8,670 bases of DNA from an uncultured Dyadobacter sp. (GTDB taxonomy: Bacteria; Bacteroidota; Bacteroidia; Cytophagales; Spirosomataceae). Position numbers and translations under genes: made by a program. This document shows positions 6,401 to 8,670 of this stretch, one piece after another. How positions within the stretch are numbered: the first letter of the stretch is position 1; every line of letters begins with the position of its first letter. Under the pieces are notes generated by a model. That model had not been told where the DNA came from, searched no databases, and was given only the letters and a program-made list of their open reading frames with translations. Location: the NCBI GenBank assembly GCA_946481035.1, contig CAMLNK010000120.1, positions 1 through 8,670 of the forward strand, given 5' to 3'.

Positions 6401-8670
6401 CGAGCATGCCATTTCGGGCGCTCCACGAATCGGTCGCCGTGGTGCCGCCGGTTTCATCGAATTTATAATAATTGGCCTTGCCAGGTACCGCACTGACCTG
6501 CGCTGAATTAGCCGACTCCCCTATCGCATTTACCGCCGAAACAACATAATAATAGGTAGTAGACTCTGTCAATGGGGTGTCAACGAAGCCGGTCGTGGAC
6601 GGACTGGCGATGGTCGTATAGGGCCCGCCGCTTGCCGTAGCCCTTTTTACATTATAAGTGGTGGCGCTCAAACTGGCTGTCCACGACAGGTTAATCTGGC
6701 TGGCAGACGCAGAGACGGCTGTCACACCCGCAGGAACAGGCGCCAGCGCAAGTACCGGAGTGGCATTTACCTCCGCAGAGTTGGGACTTTCCCCCGTAAA
6801 ATTCGTAGCCGCAACGACATAATAGTAGCTGGTACCATTTGAAAGCCCCGTATCGACGTAATTCAATGCGGTAAGACCGGTCGCAACGGTGGTATAAGGT
6901 CCTCCGCTAACCGTCGCACGCTTTAAAGTGTAGCTGGCGGCGCCGTTTACTGCATTCCAGTTCAGCGTCACTTGCGTATTACCAGGCTGGGCCGTCAGAC
7001 CTGTCGGGCCCGGAAGCACGGTGCTGTCTCCTCCCGCCAGGGTTACATTATCAAAAGTAGAGTTGGCCAATGCTCCCGTAGTACTGCCTGAACATGAGGC
7101 AAATCCGACATAATAGGTATTGCCCATTGCCACAGTACTCGATCCGATCGTAAACCAGGTTTCGCCATCGGAAGACTGGTAGGCTGTGAAAGTATTCCCT
7201 GAGCGTTGTATCCTGAACCAGGCCGGAATCCAGGTATAATCGTTGGCGCCTACCCAGCTCATAGCGCCCGCCGTAGCCGACCGTGTTCCCACACCCGCCT
7301 GCCGCCAGCCTGCATCGCCCAGCTTCATCACGACCGCCTTTGCGTCGGGAGCGAGTGATTCGCGGAACATAATGCCCGTTTTGCTCAATGTTCCGCCGAC
7401 TGCCGACAGCCTGGTTGTCATGGTGAAGTCGCCGGTCACAATTCCGTAAGTATATCCAAATGAGTCGGAAGTGCCGCCGATACCCGTTCCCGAGCCGCTG
7501 ACCACATATGTTCCTCCCGAAACATTGGCGTAGCTGGCGCTGCCCGCCGCGCTTGCTGCGCCGATATCCTGCCTTGCCCAACCGTTCGGTAATGCGCCCG
7601 TCGCCATCGGTGTGGCACTGGTTTCTGTGGAAGTACTGCTGGTACCCGACTGGTTGTTGGCAGAGATCACATAATAGTAGGTTGTGCCATTCACCGCAGT
7701 CCCGTCCGTGTATTGCGGATAGGTATTCTCGGTCCAGGAGGCAATGGACGTATAAGGCCCGCCGCTCGTGGTGGACCGCAAAATGTTATATCCCGTGGTG
7801 GTAGCATCACCGGCGGGTGTCCATTTCAGGAATACCCGGCCCACGCCGGCCGTCGCGCTCAGGCCTGCGGGTACGGGAGGAGCGGGCGAAGGCGGGTAAG
7901 GTGAAGCAGCGGCTGTTTGGGTAAATGCCAATGTACCATATCCGAAGTGATCGGCACTTCCGCGTTCGGGCCTTACCAATTGAGCCATTGCCTTCACATT
8001 CGGTGCGCTCAGACCTTTGCGAACCACATAATGGTTGTAGATCATCTCCCATACGGGGCGGTCGTCCAATCGGCCCATGCCGTTGATAGAAACCCAAAGC
8101 TGATTTGCGTTCTGGCAATTGTTGTAAGCAGTGTAAGGAACCGGCAGCGACAAATTGGTGCGCGCCACATATTCCGCACCGGCCAGCAGGCGGTTATTGT
8201 CGTAGCCGTATAAGTCGAGGCCCTGGTTCCAGGCTATCTGGCAGACAGACGCCAGCATTCCGACCGCCAGCTGCGCATGTTCCTGATCGCGACCGCTTTC
8301 CTGCCATTGCCCGAGGTTGCCCGGGTGTATATAGGGAATGGTATTCATGATACTGCCCATGCCGGGACCATTCTTGAAATACTCCACTGCCTCATCGTAT
8401 TTGGCCTGATCGTCGCAGAGCACCCCCATCGCAATAAGGGCCCCAATGTTGCTGATGTCCCAATTGGACCAGTAATTACTGATACAGGAACCATTATGGT
8501 TTGTAAGAAAATCATGGGCTACCGGATAAAAATAGGTAACCATCATATTTTTAAACCGGGAAAAATCCGCCGGTGCCCATCCCGGATATACGCGCAGCAA
8601 TTCGGCCGCCATTCCAAAATCAAAAATTGGGATACCGCTCAAACCCGGAATGTCGGTACCGGCTGGAACC
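3456..8670 (-). CDS. Giant secreted alginate-lyase-superfamily (PL5/PL38-like) enzyme with FnIII, lectin-like, CBM3 and T9SS sorting domains (5' partial)
   Basis: The frame stays open to the window edge. The first ATG-like codon at 8642 is a TTG inside the gene, so the true start and signal peptide lie outside. Residue numbers here count from 8642. Residues 1 to about 240 are the C-terminal part of an alginate lyase superfamily (PF05426) helical toroid, with NYWSNWD, YDEAVEYF, GQWQESGRDQEH (111-122) and DLYGYDNNR. This family cleaves uronic-acid polysaccharides (alginate, glucuronan) by beta-elimination. Then come: FnIII 253-346; a concanavalin/DUF1349-like sandwich about 348-540; FnIII 543-632; FnIII 635-720; LamG_3 about 721-922; FnIII 927-1018; discoidin/F5-8C about 1021-1150; He_PIG Ig-like 1155-1236; a second Ig-like module 1238-1317; CBM3 1320-1470; CBM3 1475-1628; and a T9SS type A sorting domain about 1640-1728 (ITDISGRQL, AGIYLLRM, final KLIKQ). 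T9SS cargo is exported across the outer membrane and usually attached to the cell surface or released. The substrate is uncertain: alginate, glucuronan or another uronan. It is probably co-transcribed with the downstream GH97 gene. Confidence 0.93.
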   Translation of the reverse strand, partial: VPAGTDIPGLSGIPIFDFGMAAELLRVYPGWAPADFSRFKNMMVTYFYPVAHDFLTNHNGSCISNYWSNWDISNIGALIAMGVLCDDQAKYDEAVEYFKNGPGMGSIMNTIPYIHPGNLGQWQESGRDQEHAQLAVGMLASVCQIAWNQGLDLYGYDNNRLLAGAEYVARTNLSLPVPYTAYNNCQNANQLWVSINGMGRLDDRPVWEMIYNHYVVRKGLSAPNVKAMAQLVRPERGSADHFGYGTLAFTQTAAASPYPPSPAPPVPAGLSATAGVGRVFLKWTPAGDATTTGYNILRSTTSGGPYTSIASWTENTYPQYTDGTAVNGTTYYYVISANNQSGTSSTSTETSATPMATGALPNGWARQDIGAASAAGSASYANVSGGTYVVSGSGTGIGGTSDSFGYTYGIVTGDFTMTTRLSAVGGTLSKTGIMFRESLAPDAKAVVMKLGDAGWRQAGVGTRSATAGAMSWVGANDYTWIPAWFRIQRSGNTFTAYQSSDGETWFTIGSSTVAMGNTYYVGFASCSGSTTGALANSTFDNVTLAGGDSTVLPGPTGLTAQPGNTQVTLNWNAVNGAASYTLKRATVSGGPYTTVATGLTALNYVDTGLSNGTSYYYVVAATNFTGESPNSAEVNATPVLALAPVPAGVTAVSASASQINLSWTASLSATTYNVKRATASGGPYTTIASPSTTGFVDTPLTESTTYYYVVSAVNAIGESANSAQVSAVPGKANYYKFDETGGTTATDSWSARNGMLASGATLVPGVVNNAVSLNGTANGYVTLPVGLVNSLNDFSVATWVKLDASANWARIFDFGSGTTNYMFLTPRNGANGTLRYSITTGSGEQQITTSSVIPTGAWTHIAMTQSGTVGILYVNGVEVGRNTGLLLKPSSLANTTQNWIGKSQWPDPLLAGKIDEFQIYSRALSASEISNLIILSTPPSAPAPLSVTGGNNLVTLNWAAPVGANSYNVKRAVAVGGPYTVIANVTALSYADTAAANCNTYFYKVSAINNIGEGADTSPAGLSLGGKLSGGTLIGTTGSFGNVATTTKAAAVDGSLDTFFDAPQGSGWVGYDLGADGLSVITRVRYAPRANFPVRMVGGVFQGANTADFSNAVTLFTVTAQPAVGVLTEQIINNSTPYRYVRYLSPSNGFGNVAEVEFWGVKAIAPVIVSNTAAQNTLFGATFRYTIEATNRPDHFSAAGLPDGLSINTCTGIISGVSTATGTFPVILGAGNAWGADADTLVLVIKRNQTITFNALAKKLLGDADFIPGATASSALAVSYTSSDTTVATIVDGKLHITGAGTATITAAQTGNDHYYPAASVSQTLTVSPFQLKVQYQNADSAQPANNVIKPNLKIINNDSVAVAYNELTARYWLTAENYAGISTWIDYAQLGSAKVKMNYVALAQPRNGAYGYIEYSFDASAGNLTAGGNSGEIRSRLANTDWAVLNEANDYSYSTTTSYQLNDHVTLYRNGMLVWGTEPAVAAPVLALKVYSENKSSTVSSNTISTYLKINNEGNVPVNYEDIKVRYWFTRESTANLNYYIDYAKLNIANVSGQFVTVAPALTGADTYLELGINSAAGTLYPAAGSGNIQYRIAKSDWSAFNHTNDYSYKPTGAFTENTHIGLYYKGVLIYGTEPTGAGARLAAEVAGEESGSFQVRILGNPFVGDQAVAEIRGAGGQRVRVTITDISGRQLIEQDLPIRSNLEHHTVKLGGHPAGIYLLRMATAEKVMAVKLIKQ
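3755..4685 (-). repeat. Tandem CBM3-type carbohydrate-binding modules
   Basis: Two modules of about 150 residues lie back to back in the giant lyase (4685-4232 and about 4222-3755). Each has the CBM3 landmarks in order: a first strand (LKVQYQN / LKVYSEN), a conserved Asn-rich turn (PNLKIINND / TYLKINNEG), RYW(L/F)T, a WIDYA or YIDYA segment, an R..(N/K)(T/S)DW stretch, NDYSY, and the closing LYRNGMLVWGTEP or LYYKGVLIYGTEP. Family 3 modules bind crystalline cellulose or related beta-glucans. The two copies are clearly diverged, so the duplication is not recent. Confidence 0.85.
5588..7886 (-). repeat. Four fibronectin type III modules interleaved with lectin-like sandwiches
   Basis: Four FnIII modules (about 7886-7605, 7015-6747, 6740-6483 and 5862-5588) share the hallmarks LxWxA, (Y)NxxRx...GGPYT, YxDT and TYYYVVSA(x)N. 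The GGPYT codons are nearly identical at 7763-7749, 6905-6891, 6629-6615 and 5744-5730. Between modules 1 and 2 sits a concanavalin-like sandwich, and between 3 and 4 a LamG_3 domain. FnIII modules act as spacers in bacterial glycan-degrading enzymes. The high similarity suggests duplication within the gene and makes the region prone to recombination and assembly error. Confidence 0.85.

Noticed and set aside
8640..8642. Apparent start codon of the giant lyase (TTG)
   Set aside because: The reading frame continues open upstream to the window edge (VPAGTDIPGL...), and the alginate-lyase domain is missing its N-terminal part, so the true start is outside.

Overview
The window is probably from a member of the phylum Bacteroidota, most likely an environmental polysaccharide-degrading Cytophagales such as a Dyadobacter relative. 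The evidence is a type IX secretion (T9SS) C-terminal sorting domain on a giant modular enzyme, a GH97 glycosidase (a family typical of Bacteroidota), the lack of clear Shine-Dalgarno sequences, and the look of the proteins. The genus is inferred by resemblance only. All four genes I can support lie on the minus strand, so the window is read from its right end to its left end.

From right to left: (1) 8670-3456 holds a 5'-truncated giant secreted protein of about 1737 visible residues. It starts inside an alginate-lyase-superfamily (PL5/PL38-like) domain and continues through four fibronectin III modules, two concanavalin/laminin-G-like sandwiches, a discoidin (F5/8C, CBM32-like) module, two Ig-like modules, two CBM3 cellulose-binding-type modules and a T9SS sorting domain. 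(2) An 87-base gap carries a perfect 12-bp-stem hairpin just before the next start codon. (3) 3368-417 encodes a signal-peptide-bearing GH97 glycosidase fused in one reading frame to a class C beta-lactamase-like serine hydrolase. Its GH97 active site fits neither of the two textbook arrangements. (4) A 113-base gap holds a small palindrome. (5) 303-148 encodes a 51-residue signal-peptide or lipoprotein-like peptide ending in NCPACGMG. (6) 135-1 is the first 45 codons of a gene that resembles the Bacteroidota branch of DUF692/UPF0276, the multinuclear non-heme iron-dependent oxidative enzymes (MNIO). It starts 12 bases after the peptide's stop codon.

Genes 1 and 3 look like a saccharification pair: a secreted or surface-attached uronan lyase that clings to plant-type polysaccharide, and a periplasmic or outer-membrane exo-glycosidase with an attached hydrolase (perhaps an esterase). 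No SusC/SusD pair or regulator lies in the window. Items 5 and 6 form a separate unit and are the most interesting part. A tiny secreted Cys-rich-tail peptide directly upstream of a putative MNIO enzyme is the usual layout of a ribosomally made, post-translationally modified peptide (RiPP) pathway, in which the enzyme modifies cysteines of the peptide. The peptide is found only by direct reading of the minus strand.
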